The notes beneath the pieces are model-generated. The model saw nothing but the letters and a program-made list of their open reading frames with translations, searched no databases and was not told the DNA's origin. 64,000 nt of DNA from NCBI GenBank assembly GCA_014302835.1, contig CP060294.1, forward strand, positions 310,001 through 374,000. The letters run 5' to 3'. The position numbers and the translations under genes are program-made. This document shows positions 26,264 through 35,350 of this stretch, in pieces. The DNA is from Pedobacter sp. PAMC26386. Lineage in GTDB: Bacteria > Bacteroidota > Bacteroidia > Sphingobacteriales > Sphingobacteriaceae. The first letter of the stretch is position 1. Each line of letters starts with the position of its first letter.

Positions 26264-26875
26264 TTATTCTTTTCTTGATTTCAACTCGTGAAAATTTTCA
26301 AGCTTTGTAAGCAACCTGATCAAATCGATTTTTTCAGGGTAGGATAATGGCTCAGTTACATTCATTGATGCCTTTTTTATATTTTGCATACTTTCCTTTA
26401 AAAGCTCAGTTCCTTTTGAAGTAATGTGTATCATTCTGTTTCTTTTATCACTATCCAACTCAGCTTGAACAACTAATCCATTATTAATTAATCTATTCAC
26501 GATTTGTATTCCTGCAGATTTTTCATGAATATTTAATTTAATGAGCGCTGTTTTAGTCATACTACCAAATGATGTCAGACTGATTAAATAGATAAATTCA
26601 TCAGGAGTAGAAAATGATGTGTTTGCTATTGCTGCTTTTGCATGCAATTTCGCATACCTATAAAGATGTACTAAAGAAGTATTGATTACGCTATCTGCTG
26701 AACGTCCATTTGATTTTCCAGTCCATTCGGGCTCAGAAAGTGTTGAATAACTATTTTTCTGATCATACTCGTTCAGCCATTGTAAAAATAAGTTCAAGTC
26801 CTGGTTACCAGGATCAGCATCTTTTTCGTAAACTTTGACTAAAGATACCAGCTCAGTTACTAAATCGTAATACAT
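26264..26875 (-). CDS. MarR-family regulator of the carotenoid operon
   Basis: 203 residues from ATG 26875. The in-frame ATG at 26905 would sit on the -7 promoter element, so the later start is preferred. The winged helix-turn-helix covers about 90-175: GSMTKTALIKLNIHEKSAGIQIVNRLINNGLVVQAELDSDKRNRMIHITSKGTELL in broken pieces, with the DSDKRNR wing typical of MarR. An N-terminal extension of about 75 residues is longer than in plain MarR proteins. It is the first gene of the carotenoid transcript and likely represses it; a palindrome overlaps its promoter. Confidence 0.88.
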   Translation of the reverse strand: MYYDLVTELVSLVKVYEKDADPGNQDLNLFLQWLNEYDQKNSYSTLSEPEWTGKSNGRSADSVINTSLVHLYRYAKLHAKAAIANTSFSTPDEFIYLISLTSFGSMTKTALIKLNIHEKSAGIQIVNRLINNGLVVQAELDSDKRNRMIHITSKGTELLKESMQNIKKASMNVTEPLSYPEKIDLIRLLTKLENFHELKSRKE

Positions 26876-26894
26876 TTTTTTAATTGTTATGCTA

Positions 26895-26916
26895 CAAATG
26901 TACACTAATATAGTGT
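26895..26916 (-). promoter_or_regulatory. Promoter -7 element and palindromic operator before MarR-crt operon
   Basis: On the minus strand TACATTTG (26902-26895) fits TAnnTTTG, 19 bases before the ATG at 26875. Touching it on the upstream side is the perfect inverted repeat ACACTA-ATA-TAGTGT (26902-26916), well placed for repression by a dimeric MarR protein. No TTG at the ideal distance was found. The remaining stretch 26917-27206 is AT-rich and I see no gene in it. Confidence 0.55.
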
Positions 26917-27206
26917 TGTTATGTACTATTTCAATTAAAATTCGGCTTTCGATAGTCTGTTTTTTATTGTTTAATTAGTTTTTTGATGTTTTTGTTGGAA
27001 TTTTAGTGTAAAAAAATACTAAATGTAAGCGCTCAATATTTTAAATTACTATTCAAAAAGTCTCTGTCTTTAAATAATTTTGAGAGCCCATATTTCAGGT
27101 CATATCTTTCTATACATAAATTGTATTGATAGAATATGTGAATGGTATATAATCTGCTTTTTTATGTCATAGAATCGTAACTTGGTTATCTGCTTAAACG
27201 AGAAAA

Positions 27207-27958
27207 ATGAAAAGAATAATTATTAGTGTGTTTTTTATGGTTTTATCATACATAAGCTTTGCACAAAGCACGGTGTATACTTTCAATAATGGCAGCTTTC
27301 AAATGAAAGCGACGTAAGATCATATTTTGACACAATGAAGAGAACATTGTCATCAGAGATTATAACTCCGATAATTTATCATAGGGTGACTAAAAATGAT
27401 ACGATTGTGAATTTTGTTGAATTCCATATGGAGAAGAAAGTTGCCGGAAAGCAACAACCTGAATTCAATTTATCATATGTACAGAAACCAATTTTTTTAC
27501 TTCTAAATAAAAAGCTCCCATCTTTTAGTTTAAAGGATTTGGATGGAAATGAACTTTCTTCTGCACAACTTTTAGGAAAGCCCACGCTCATTAATTTTTG
27601 GTCAATTTACTGTGGTCCATGTATTGAAGAAATGCCTCAATTAAGCAGATTGAAAGAGAAATATAAAGATCAAATGAACTTTGTGTCAATCACGGAGAAT
27701 AGTGCTATTGATGATGATTTGAAAGGTTTCTTGAAAAATAAAGGATTTAATTTCCAGGTTTTGGAAAATGGAGAGGACTATAAAGGCAAACTGAAAATAG
27801 CTGCATTGCCAACTAATCTTTTCCTTGATAAAGACGGAGTGGTAAGATATATACAGAGAAATTATCCCTTAACAGCTCAATCAACACCTTTGGGAATTGA
27901 TGATAAAGACAACTATTTTGTTAAAATAATTGATCAGCTTATCAAAGATGTTAAATGA
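27207..27958 (+). pseudogene. TlpA-like thioredoxin-fold protein, frameshifted
   Basis: The gene is split between two frames. ATG 27207 opens a signal peptide, MKRIIISVFFMVLSYISFAQ, then STVYTFNNGSFQMKAT and a stop at 27315-27317. The frame shifted by one base is open from about 27290 and continues SYFDTMKRTLSSEIITPII into a thioredoxin-like domain with SFSLKDLDGNELSSAQLLGKPTLINF, the active-site WSIYCGPC and a cis-Pro loop ALPTNLFLDKDG, ending at 27958. One base gained or lost around 27303-27318 explains it. Restored, it is a periplasmic or surface disulfide oxidoreductase of about 250 residues. Read alone, the ORF from 27335 would lack the export signal. Sequencing error is possible. Confidence 0.75.
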
Positions 27959-28011
27959 ATTGAGAATTCTTCAGGAAATAGCTAGCTAATCTGCATTTAA
28001 ATTTAACTGTG

Positions 28012-29307
28012 TTATATCACAATCTTAAACTCAGTCCATTCACCGCTACTTTGCAGAGAAAACTTAAAACTATGGTTATAGAGTATCTCTCTTGTTAACA
28101 TGAGTCCAATACCTTGCCCATTTTTCGTCGTGCTAAAGAAAGGCGAGAAAAGCTGATGACTGACTTCATTCGAAATTCCGGGACCAGTATTGCCAATGGA
28201 GATTGTTTGAGCAGCTGATGAAGTTTGGATACGTAATGTTCCAGATGGATTCACTGCTTCTATAGCATTTTTTAAAATATTAATAAAAACTTGTTCCAGT
28301 TGCTGGTAATCGGCGGATGTTTCAAATATTAAAGAATCGGATTCCCATAGCCAGTTTACCTCTTTTTTACTGGCTTCGGGTTCCATCAACAAAGCCACTG
28401 AACGAAGTAGTGAGACTAATTCTACCTCATAGCGAATAGGTTCTGGAATCCGGATTACCCTTGCGAAATTTGACATCAGATCACTTAAACTGTGGTTGCG
28501 GCTTATGGAAGCATTTAAAACAGTCTCATAATCTTCCTGGTCTTCTTCATCCAGCTGGTTCTTATAGTTCAAACAGCTTTTTAAAATGGAGTTGATCGCA
28601 CCTATTGAATTGTTCACTTCATGAGACATTATTTTTATGACCTTTTCGTAAGCATTTTTTTCTTTGATATAGATTTCGCGGGTTAATTCTTCGATGACAA
28701 TAAAAGTTCGGTTGTACCCACTGTCTGTAAATGTGGCCTTATGGCATTTGTAAGATTTTATTCCATTCAGGTTAACTATTGTAGAGTGTTGATCTTCCAG
28801 TATATATAGTTCTTCTGCCAGCCTTCCACCAACTTCGTTTAATGATTTCCCTAAAACTTCCGCTTCTGGTAAACCGATCATTTCAATTGCTGATGAATTT
28901 GCAGAAGCGATGTGTCCGTTGAAATGAAAAATAATGATACCTGAAGGAGAGGCTTCAATAAGTTTCCCCAGGAACGAGCTTTTCTCTACTTGAAGTAGCC
29001 TTTCCTGCCTTAACTGATCAATCATCAGGTTATACACGTAGATCAATTCATCCATTTCTGGATGACCAATGGTATTTAATTTTGCACTGAAATCTTTATC
29101 TTTAAGAGATTCTATGCCCGAAGAGATCGTGTCAAAAGGCCGGCTTATTGCATTATATAGCAAGTAGGTGAATCCTAGTGAGATGAAAATTAAAGCTTCA
29201 CCAATCAGGAATTTGGTTCTGTTTACCGTATAGAGATCGGTAAGCAGATAGATAAATACCGCATGAATGGCAATTGCCAATAGCAAAACTTTAGTTTTGA
29301 GTTTCAT
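28012..29307 (-). CDS. Sensor histidine kinase, NtrY-like
   Basis: 431 residues. Two membrane helices (5-27 and 33-53), a HAMP-like segment (RPFDTISSGIESLKDKDF), a PAS domain (LIEASPSGIIIFHFNGHIASANSSAIEMIG), the dimerisation/phospho-acceptor box with His in IKIMSHEVNNSIGA near 228, and an HATPase domain (LEQVFINILKNAIEAVNP; NTGPGIS; NGQGIGLMLTREIL). The G1 box has Asn where Asp is usual, a known variant. The input domain is short, so sensing probably occurs in the membrane or by PAS. It overlaps the regulator gene by 17 bp and is the last gene of the exporter operon. Confidence 0.93.
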   Translation of the reverse strand: MKLKTKVLLLAIAIHAVFIYLLTDLYTVNRTKFLIGEALIFISLGFTYLLYNAISRPFDTISSGIESLKDKDFSAKLNTIGHPEMDELIYVYNLMIDQLRQERLLQVEKSSFLGKLIEASPSGIIIFHFNGHIASANSSAIEMIGLPEAEVLGKSLNEVGGRLAEELYILEDQHSTIVNLNGIKSYKCHKATFTDSGYNRTFIVIEELTREIYIKEKNAYEKVIKIMSHEVNNSIGAINSILKSCLNYKNQLDEEDQEDYETVLNASISRNHSLSDLMSNFARVIRIPEPIRYEVELVSLLRSVALLMEPEASKKEVNWLWESDSLIFETSADYQQLEQVFINILKNAIEAVNPSGTLRIQTSSAAQTISIGNTGPGISNEVSHQLFSPFFSTTKNGQGIGLMLTREILYNHSFKFSLQSSGEWTEFKIVI

Positions 29308-30667
29308 AAGGGATATTATATTTTTCTAGTTTTCGATACAATGTGCTTCTACTTAACCCCAACGCTCTGGCCACTCTACTGATGTTGTTTTGATGGAAAT
29401 TCATGGCATTTCTAATCATTGAAAGTTCCATTTCATCTATTGATAGCGACCCTACTGCGGGAAGCGTTAATGAAGTATTTGACAATTTCTGTTCCTCCAG
29501 GTGCTGTTCAAAGTCTTTTATTTCCAGCAGGTCAGCCTCGCTTAGCAACATGGTACGTTCAATCAGGTTTTTTAATTCGCGAATATTTCCTGGAAGGGGG
29601 AGGGACTTTAACCAATTATAAGTTTTTTTATCAATCTGTAATTTGGGTCTGTTATAAATTTCCTTTAGGTTTTTCAGGAAGTAATTTGCCAGAATTGGAA
29701 TATCCTCCGACCGCTCCCTAAGCGGTGGAAGGCGGATAATAATTAAGTTTATGCGGTAATACAAATCTTCCCGAAACTTATTTTCGGCTATCATTTCGCG
29801 TAAATCACGGTTGGTTGCACAAATTACGGGAAGGTCGACCGCACGCGTTCGGCTATCACCCAATACCTCGTACTTGCGGTCTTGTAAGACCCTCAATAAT
29901 TTTACCTGGCTATTTAAGTCTAAATCACCTATTTCATCTAAAAAAATAGTGCCTTTATCGGCTAGTTCAAATCGTCCAACTCTATCGTTGCGTGCATCAG
30001 TAAAAGCTCCCCGTTTATGTCCGAACATCTCACTTTCAAATAAGCTGGAAGAAATTCCTCCAAGATTCACCTTTACAAATGATCTATGTTTACGGGGGCT
30101 ATTTCCGTGAATAGCTTCAGCAACCAGTTCTTTGCCAGTGCCGCTTTCACCAACAATCAGTACAGAAGCATCGGTACGACTAACTCTTGCAATGGTTTGG
30201 AGGACTTCTAAAAGTTGGGGGTCTTCACCAACAATATTCTCAAATCCATATTTTTCGTTCAGCTTTTTCCGGGTTAGTGCTCCGGGGGTATCCTGCTCAG
30301 CGGATAAATCCAGGGCAGTTCTTAATGCGCGCATCAAATGGTCGTTGTCCCATGGTTTATTGATGAAATCTGTTGCGCCAAATTTCATTCCTTCAACTGC
30401 TAGCTTTATAGTACCCCAGCCAGTCATTAAAATTACTGGTAGTGTGGGTCTCGATTTTTTTATTAGCTGAAGCATAGCCAGACCGTCTTCTCCTGTAGTT
30501 TCCATGGAAAAATTCATATCCAGCAGTACGGCGTCTACAGGTTTTTCTTTAAGATGTTTGAGTGCTTCTTCTGGTCCATTAGCCTTTATAGATTTGAAAC
30601 CTTCCTGTTTTAACAGGAGGCTTAATGAAGCACATACAGTTACATCGTCATCAATAATAAGAATCAT
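29291..30667 (-). CDS. NtrC-family sigma-54-dependent response regulator
   Basis: 458 residues. Receiver domain (ILIIDDDVTVCASLSLLLKQEGF, phospho-Asp in AVLLDMNF near 51), AAA+ domain with Walker A GESGTGKE, the sigma-54 contact loop GAFTDA (common variant of GAFTGA), Walker B GTIFLDEIGDL, and a Fis-type helix-turn-helix ISRVARALGLSRSTLYRKLEKYNI. It should activate sigma-54 promoters when phosphorylated by the overlapping kinase. The stop of the exporter permease gene lies 18 bp upstream, so it belongs to the same transcript that starts at a sigma-54-like promoter. Confidence 0.96.
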   Translation of the reverse strand: MILIIDDDVTVCASLSLLLKQEGFKSIKANGPEEALKHLKEKPVDAVLLDMNFSMETTGEDGLAMLQLIKKSRPTLPVILMTGWGTIKLAVEGMKFGATDFINKPWDNDHLMRALRTALDLSAEQDTPGALTRKKLNEKYGFENIVGEDPQLLEVLQTIARVSRTDASVLIVGESGTGKELVAEAIHGNSPRKHRSFVKVNLGGISSSLFESEMFGHKRGAFTDARNDRVGRFELADKGTIFLDEIGDLDLNSQVKLLRVLQDRKYEVLGDSRTRAVDLPVICATNRDLREMIAENKFREDLYYRINLIIIRLPPLRERSEDIPILANYFLKNLKEIYNRPKLQIDKKTYNWLKSLPLPGNIRELKNLIERTMLLSEADLLEIKDFEQHLEEQKLSNTSLTLPAVGSLSIDEMELSMIRNAMNFHQNNISRVARALGLSRSTLYRKLEKYNIPYETQN

Positions 30668-30685
30668 ATAAATAGTTAAATGGGG

Positions 30686-31852
30686 TTATTCTTCATGTAA
30701 TGCGTCGGATGGGTTAAGCCTGGCTGCTTTTAAACTGGGATAGAAGGCACAGCTTAACATCAGCAGGTACAAAAATGCGGCTGCGCACACAATACTTATG
30801 GCACCATAATATCCATTAGTATAGGGTTCTAAATATTGCATAATTAACAATTGAACAGCGATCAGTACGCCCGGTAAAATGCCTAAGGTAGTAAGAACCA
30901 TAGATTCTCCAAGGAATTGCTTTAATATATCAAATGGACTGGCTCCCATAATAACCCGCAAGCCAACCTCGGCTTTACGTTTAGACAGGTTGTAACTAAA
31001 CACACCAGAAATTCCAAGGAATACATTGATTAATAAAAATGAGAATACAATCAGCGTTATACATAACTGAATGTAATCTGTTTTTTGGGCAAATTTTTTG
31101 AATAGGGTTAACGATATATTCTGCTTAATCAGAATTTCTGCAGGACCAACTGACGTGATAGCTTTCCTGATTCTATCTTCCATTAATTGGAAATTATTAG
31201 TGCTTTTTGATCTAAGAAGATATTTTCCTGGATTCGTCTGGAGTGGAAGGAAAAAACCAGGGCTCGGATCAGCAGCAGTATTTTCCTTAAATGTATCCGA
31301 AATACCGATGATCAGGGCTGGCTTGCCAGCCATCAGGATAGTTTTACCTACGGGATTTTCATTTTTAAAATCCCGGTCGGCCAAATCTTTGGTAATTACT
31401 ATAGGAATGGTATTTAATGCATAATCTTTAACCGTAAACCATCTTCCTTCAAGTAATTTGATATCGAGCACATTTTGATAATGTTCATCTACTTCAAATC
31501 CTAAAGCATTGATGACTTGTTTGTTGTGTTTTATTTTTTCCTCTTTACCCCATTGATAAAAAGGAATGACTTGTGTGGCACTTACCATTTCTATTTCTTT
31601 AATGGACTGTAGTTTGTGTTTGATCAAGTCGCTATATTCCAATTTCTTTTCTTCAGTCATGTTTTGAAAATCAAGTTCGACTAGCCAGGTGTCTTCATAT
31701 TGATATCCTAATGGCTGGAAGTAGTTACTGAACTTCTTTAAATTCAATCCTATACACAGAAATAGTACAATAAAGGTAACGAACAACTGAAGCAACAGGA
31801 AAAAATGAGCTTTCTTCCGGTTCATAATCATTTTAAACAGATGCAAAATCAT
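30686..31852 (-). CDS. ABC transporter permease (MacB/FtsX type), second
   Basis: 388 residues, with an N-terminal helix (FFLLLQLFVTFIVLFLCIGL), a large periplasmic domain of about 230 residues, and three C-terminal helices ending in the FtsX-like core (YNLSKRKAEVGLRVIMGASPFDILKQFLGESM). The ending RLNPSDALHEE is typical of MacB-type permeases. It overlaps the other permease gene by 4 bp. The two permeases, the ATPase, TolC and the adaptor together would form a tripartite exporter spanning both membranes. No substrate is evident. Confidence 0.88.
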   Translation of the reverse strand: MILHLFKMIMNRKKAHFFLLLQLFVTFIVLFLCIGLNLKKFSNYFQPLGYQYEDTWLVELDFQNMTEEKKLEYSDLIKHKLQSIKEIEMVSATQVIPFYQWGKEEKIKHNKQVINALGFEVDEHYQNVLDIKLLEGRWFTVKDYALNTIPIVITKDLADRDFKNENPVGKTILMAGKPALIIGISDTFKENTAADPSPGFFLPLQTNPGKYLLRSKSTNNFQLMEDRIRKAITSVGPAEILIKQNISLTLFKKFAQKTDYIQLCITLIVFSFLLINVFLGISGVFSYNLSKRKAEVGLRVIMGASPFDILKQFLGESMVLTTLGILPGVLIAVQLLIMQYLEPYTNGYYGAISIVCAAAFLYLLMLSCAFYPSLKAARLNPSDALHEE

Positions 31853-33099
31853 TGGTTATTTCCTCCTTTCAAAGCATAAATTACGTCCATACGTGACATT
31901 TTCCAGGCGGGGTAAACTCCGGATATCAACCCCAGTAAAAGACAGCTGAAAAGGCAAAAGCCAAATACCCGCCAGCTAATCATAAAACTGTTAGTCTCCA
32001 TTTTGAATAAGGGGTCAAATGTGTTGATGAGATTGACTAGCAATGGTGAAGCATAAACAGATAAGCCCAAACCTATAAGTCCACCAATTAGAGTGATAAT
32101 GATATTTTCGATGACCAGTTGTCTGACCAGGGTTCCGGAAGTTGCTCCAAACGATTTACGTATACCAATTTCTTCTGCGCGTTCGCCTATGCGGGTAACA
32201 TTGATGTTCACCAGACTAATTGCTGGAATGAGCATGAAGAGGGCCAGAACGATCAAAACAACTGTAGCTGTCTTTCCATATTCTGGTTCGTCATCGTTAA
32301 AAGAGCTGGTTTTAGAGAATTGTTCTAAAGAGGTAAAGGCATGCACTTTTATAGAATCGGCATCTGAGACCGTAATTTTTCTTTTCAAGCGGAATTTTAG
32401 TTCAGCGCGAACCTTCTTTACATCATTTGTTTTTGCCAATAGCATGGCGCTATATGTTCCTGAAATGGCTTTATCAGTTTGTTGAATATTGATATCAGTG
32501 GTATAGGGAACATAAACATCTGAATAAACTTTACTGAAAGGAGTAGCCGATTTTACCACCCCTATGACTCTATAGGTTATTCCCTGTATATTGATTGCTT
32601 TACCCATGGGATCATTTTCGTTAAAGAAATAAGCTGCTGTCTTTTCGTTGATTACTGCAACCCGGGCGCCTTTTTTTACCTCGTTGAGATGAAATGCTTT
32701 GCCTTTGATGAATTTAAAGTCTGTTATTTTCCAAAAGTTTTCATCCGTAAATTTCAACGCATGTCCTGCGGTTTTTCCATGGAGAAACGAAATAAATTCT
32801 TTAGTAGAAAAATAGGAAATTGTTTCAGTACTCTCCAGATCCCGGATGTTTTTTTGAAGAAAATTGATACTTGGTATTGCATCTGTTTGTTTACCATTCT
32901 TATAAACTGATACTTTATCGAGGATCAATGTTCTGTCCCGATTAAGTTCCGGTGGGTTTGCACTGATGATCTGGTCGATAAAAGAAGCAAATATTGTAAT
33001 AACGATAATGGTAAGGCTTATACCCACCAAAGTGAGTGCTGTGTAATATTTCTTTCGAAGCATTACTTTAAAAGTGAGTTTTATATAGTTTTTTAGCAT
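31849..33099 (-). CDS. ABC transporter permease (MacB/FtsX type), first
   Basis: 416 residues. The same architecture as its neighbour: N-terminal helix (YTALTLVGISLTIIVITIFASF), MacB-like periplasmic domain (about 45-270) and three helices at the C-terminus with VNVTRIGERAEEIGIRKSFGATSGTLVRQLVIEN. The ending reads YPAWKMSRMDVIYALKGG. It starts 20 bp after the ATPase gene and overlaps the second permease by 4 bp (ATGA). Confidence 0.9.
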   Translation of the reverse strand: MLKNYIKLTFKVMLRKKYYTALTLVGISLTIIVITIFASFIDQIISANPPELNRDRTLILDKVSVYKNGKQTDAIPSINFLQKNIRDLESTETISYFSTKEFISFLHGKTAGHALKFTDENFWKITDFKFIKGKAFHLNEVKKGARVAVINEKTAAYFFNENDPMGKAINIQGITYRVIGVVKSATPFSKVYSDVYVPYTTDINIQQTDKAISGTYSAMLLAKTNDVKKVRAELKFRLKRKITVSDADSIKVHAFTSLEQFSKTSSFNDDEPEYGKTATVVLIVLALFMLIPAISLVNINVTRIGERAEEIGIRKSFGATSGTLVRQLVIENIIITLIGGLIGLGLSVYASPLLVNLINTFDPLFKMETNSFMISWRVFGFCLFSCLLLGLISGVYPAWKMSRMDVIYALKGGNNQ

Positions 33100-33119
33100 A
33101 GTTGTTCGGTCTGGATTGA

Positions 33120-33788
33120 TTAACTGATTTGCTGGCCGTCAAAGAAGTGGATGATTCGCTGCGTTTTTTTTGCCATATGCTCGTCGTGAGTAACCATAAC
33201 TATCGTCGTTCCGTCGGTTTCATTCAAGTGTAGCATTAGACTCATGACTTCTTCTCCCATTGCACTATCAAGGTTTCCAGTAGGCTCATCGGCAAGCAAG
33301 ATCTCTGGATTTCCGATAATGGCACGGGCAATAGCTACGCGTTGGCGCTGACCACCAGAAAGCTGATTTGGATAGTGTTTAGTACGGGCACTTAAACCTA
33401 CTTTGTCTAACGCTTCTAAGGCTCTTTTGCGTCGTTGGGCGCCCGAAATGCCATTGCGATAGAGTAATGGAAGTTCTACATTGTCTATGACCGAAAGATC
33501 ATTAATCAAATGATAGCTTTGAAAAATAAACCCAAGTTTAAGGTTCCTGAAAACGGCGAGCTTTTTACGGCTAAGGGAGGTTACAGCTTGATTATCCATA
33601 GTAATAGTACCTGCAGTTGGTACATCCAATAGTCCCATGATATTCAATAGGGTACTTTTACCACAACCAGAAGGCCCCATGATGGCTACAAATTCCCCTT
33701 TCTTAATGTTCAGATTGATGTTGTTAAGAGCAGTCGTTTCGATGGTCTTGGTACGGTATATTTTTTCAATGTTCAATAATTGTATCAT
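33120..33788 (-). CDS. ABC transporter ATP-binding protein (MacB/LolD type)
   Basis: 222 residues, a complete nucleotide-binding domain: Walker A GPSGCGKST near 39, Q-loop FIFQSYHLI, signature LSGGQRQRVAIARAI, Walker B ILLADEPTGNLDS and the switch His in VMVTHDEHMA. Length and sequence fit the small ATPases that drive MacB/LolCDE-type mechanotransmission exporters from the cytoplasm. It lies between the tolC-like gene (74 bp upstream) and the first permease gene. Confidence 0.95.
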   Translation of the reverse strand: MIQLLNIEKIYRTKTIETTALNNINLNIKKGEFVAIMGPSGCGKSTLLNIMGLLDVPTAGTITMDNQAVTSLSRKKLAVFRNLKLGFIFQSYHLINDLSVIDNVELPLLYRNGISGAQRRKRALEALDKVGLSARTKHYPNQLSGGQRQRVAIARAIIGNPEILLADEPTGNLDSAMGEEVMSLMLHLNETDGTTIVMVTHDEHMAKKTQRIIHFFDGQQIS

Positions 33789-33862
33789 CTCAATTGGTTT
33801 AAGGGTTTATTATTCAATAATTTTAAATTCAGCATTAGAAATCAGAGCTGTATCCCGGTGGG

Positions 33863-35326
33863 TTAAAGATTACCATTAATTTTTTTATTTGTTGCAAAAT
33901 CATATAATGTCAGTATCCGCAGGTTGAAGTAGGTGTTCCAAAAGCTTTTTAAGGAAAAGATATAATCGCGGCGTGCCTGATCTTTTTCCTGCAAAGCGAT
34001 GTTCAGGTCAGTGATACTTAAATCGTTAAGAAAGTATCTTTTTTTTGCTATTTCAAAGCGCTGATTTGCTGTTATATCGGCTTCAGCATTGGTTTGTATC
34101 TGCTCTTTAATCATAGCCAATTGTCTAAGGGTAGTATAGATTTCCTGCTCAAAATTTATCTGGGCCTGTTTAATGGTCGCTTCTACCAGTTTACGGTTTG
34201 ATTGTGCTGTTTTAATTTTTGAAGCCGAACGGCCCCAGTCCAGAATTGGAATTTGAAAACCCAGGCGTATTTCTTGCTGGTCTTTGGGGTTGTTGTAAAT
34301 TCCCGGGAATTTGTCTGCTACATTGGTTAAACCGAAGGTTCCGTATAGGTTTACTTTTAAGCCATTTTCGCCTTTAGCTTTCGCAACATCTCTATCTGCT
34401 TCCAATAGGGCACGTTTAAATTCCAGGGCCTTCTGCCGGTTATTCTTCGCCTGGGCAATGGCAATGTCTTTATCAACTTCAAAAGTCAATAGGTTTTCGG
34501 GAAGTATCAGCTGAATTTGATTATTGGAAGAAAAACCAATAAAGGATTTTAACTGAAGATCTGCAGTTTCGGCATCTACATTTGCCTGAGCCTTAGCTTT
34601 TCTAGCGTTTAAAACGCTAAGTTTTAAACGTAATAACTCATCTCTGGAAAGCCTTCCTAATGCTGATTTTTCCTCTCCAATTTTATAGATTGTCTCATTA
34701 TTGGAGAGGTTTTTGGCGGCAATATCTTTGTTGATTTGGGCAATAAGCAGGCTGAAGAATAGTTCTGATGCATCACGGCCTATTATCTCCATATCCTCCT
34801 TAAATCTCTTTATGGATTCTTCATAACGCAGCGGTTCGATTTTTTTATCCCATGACAATGCATTAAACGCAAACAAAGGCTGATCCAGGCCAATGACTAA
34901 AGGGTTGCCATTGTATCGGGTTTGCTTGCGGTCAAAATCCGAAAACCGCAGTACATTAGAACCCAGGAATACTTGTCCACCAGTTAAACCAATATTTTGG
35001 GTCAGACCTAAATTTAATTGTGAATTATCGTTGGTAACGGGTTTGAATTCCACTGTTCCATCAGGTTGGATAACCGCTATATTGGTTTTGCTGAATTGTG
35101 GGAGCGTTCCATTCAGATTTAATTGTGGGCTATAATTCGATTTGAAGGTTTTATATTGCCAATACTGATTTTCAAGAATGGTGGCCGCTTGTACAGCTGC
35201 GGTTGAATGCACTTTCGCAATAGTGATGACGTCATTCAAGTTTAGTTTTACCGTATCGCTGAGACTTTGGCTTTTCGTAAATGCAGGCATAACGATTTGG
35301 GCAAGTAATATCATAGACTTAAACAT
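33863..35326 (-). CDS. TolC-family outer-membrane efflux protein
   Basis: 487 residues. A short signal peptide (ILLAQIVMPAFTKSQS) precedes a two-fold repeated all-helical TolC fold: LNLNDVITIAKVHSTAAVQAATILENQYWQ at the start, RDELLRLKLSVLNARKAKAQANV midway, QEIRLGFQIPILDWGRSASKI in the second half and FSLKSFWNTYFNLRILTLYDF at the end. The trimer would form the outer-membrane channel for the neighbouring MacB-like exporter and adaptor, encoded 24 bp upstream. Confidence 0.92.
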   Translation of the reverse strand: MFKSMILLAQIVMPAFTKSQSLSDTVKLNLNDVITIAKVHSTAAVQAATILENQYWQYKTFKSNYSPQLNLNGTLPQFSKTNIAVIQPDGTVEFKPVTNDNSQLNLGLTQNIGLTGGQVFLGSNVLRFSDFDRKQTRYNGNPLVIGLDQPLFAFNALSWDKKIEPLRYEESIKRFKEDMEIIGRDASELFFSLLIAQINKDIAAKNLSNNETIYKIGEEKSALGRLSRDELLRLKLSVLNARKAKAQANVDAETADLQLKSFIGFSSNNQIQLILPENLLTFEVDKDIAIAQAKNNRQKALEFKRALLEADRDVAKAKGENGLKVNLYGTFGLTNVADKFPGIYNNPKDQQEIRLGFQIPILDWGRSASKIKTAQSNRKLVEATIKQAQINFEQEIYTTLRQLAMIKEQIQTNAEADITANQRFEIAKKRYFLNDLSITDLNIALQEKDQARRDYIFSLKSFWNTYFNLRILTLYDFATNKKINGNL

Positions 35327-35350
35327 GGCTGTATTTTTGTTCGTGATTGA

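Noticed and set aside
26876..26905. ATG 26905 as start of the MarR gene
   Set aside because: It overlaps the -7 element and would add a hydrophobic leader not found in MarR proteins.
27001..27206. Regulatory RNA or gene in the gap before the TlpA-like gene
   Set aside because: Only AT-rich sequence without a long open frame or a strong hairpin.
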